Part shown: piece after piece, positions 14,140 through 14,207 of the stretch | Layout of the letters: each line of letters opens with the position of its first letter | Numbering within the stretch: the stretch's first letter is position 1 | Assembly (NCBI GenBank): GCA_038222915.1 | Contig: JBBRHH010000093.1 | Coordinates: 1 to 14,207, forward strand | Reading direction: 5' to 3' | Source of the DNA: JBBRHH01 sp038222915 | GTDB taxonomy: Bacteria; Planctomycetota; Phycisphaerae; Tepidisphaerales; Tepidisphaeraceae | DNA: 14,207 nt | Made by a program: the position numbers and the translations under genes | Notes under the pieces: generated by a model | The model's database searches: none | What the model saw: only the letters and a program-made list of their open reading frames with translations | What the model was told of the DNA's origin: nothing

Positions 14140-14207
14140 CCGAACACGACGGACCGCGAAGAAAAGCATGACGTGTCTTCGGCCGCGCCGGTCAGCCGCG
14201 AAACATT

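Noticed and set aside
13282..14169. 295-codon minus-strand frame
   Set aside because: Complete antisense of the pilM-like gene, low-complexity His/Arg-rich product, no ribosome site.

Overview
The window is bacterial and most likely comes from a planctomycete. The basis is the protein families. Two secreted-type proteins share a repeat domain (core 'DPAANL..G...CF...DW..GL') that I recall as widespread in Planctomycetes. They sit beside a secreted trypsin-like protease with an N-terminal 'TVTLKDGTKVEG' module, and the long spacers carry degenerate repeats. The sequence is GC-rich, and no phage, transposon, CRISPR array, rRNA or tRNA was found.

Layout from left to right. 1-981 (-): dxr (isoprenoid MEP pathway), cut by the left edge. 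982-1893: 0.9 kb G-rich spacer without a credible gene; it holds an exact-period 11-bp tandem array of ten units and several short degenerate repeats. 1894-3378 (+): secreted protein with the planctomycete repeat domain and a discoidin-like C-terminus. 3578-4756 (-): convergent paralogue of its middle part with a different C-terminal sandwich domain, apparently missing its N-terminus. 4757-5491: spacer with a 43/44-bp tandem repeat whose core recurs, inverted, in the first spacer. 5492-7129 (+): exported serine protease with a TPR-like middle. 7182-8339 (+): lipoprotein, followed 3 nt later by rdgB (8343-8954, +), which cleans the nucleotide pool.

10500 down to 9028 (-): a tightly spaced run of five small genes that looks like one stress operon: DUF892 ferritin-like protein, small winged-helix-like protein, small lipoprotein, DUF3185 membrane protein, and a 41-aa membrane protein. 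A universal stress protein (10770-11186, +) is divergent from it. Then come an FHA-domain protein with an acidic repeated tail (11214-11828, -), hemW (11973-13187, +), and a PilM-like type IV pilus/secretion ATPase-fold gene (13378-14139, +). The PilM-like frame ends at a TAG earlier than the family norm and stays open beyond it to the window edge.

There is no single pathway. The window mixes housekeeping genes (dxr, rdgB, hemW), an envelope/secreted set and a stress cluster. The points most worth a second look are the repeat families in the two large spacers, the five-gene small-protein operon, the 5'-truncated paralogue and the early stop in the pilM-like gene.
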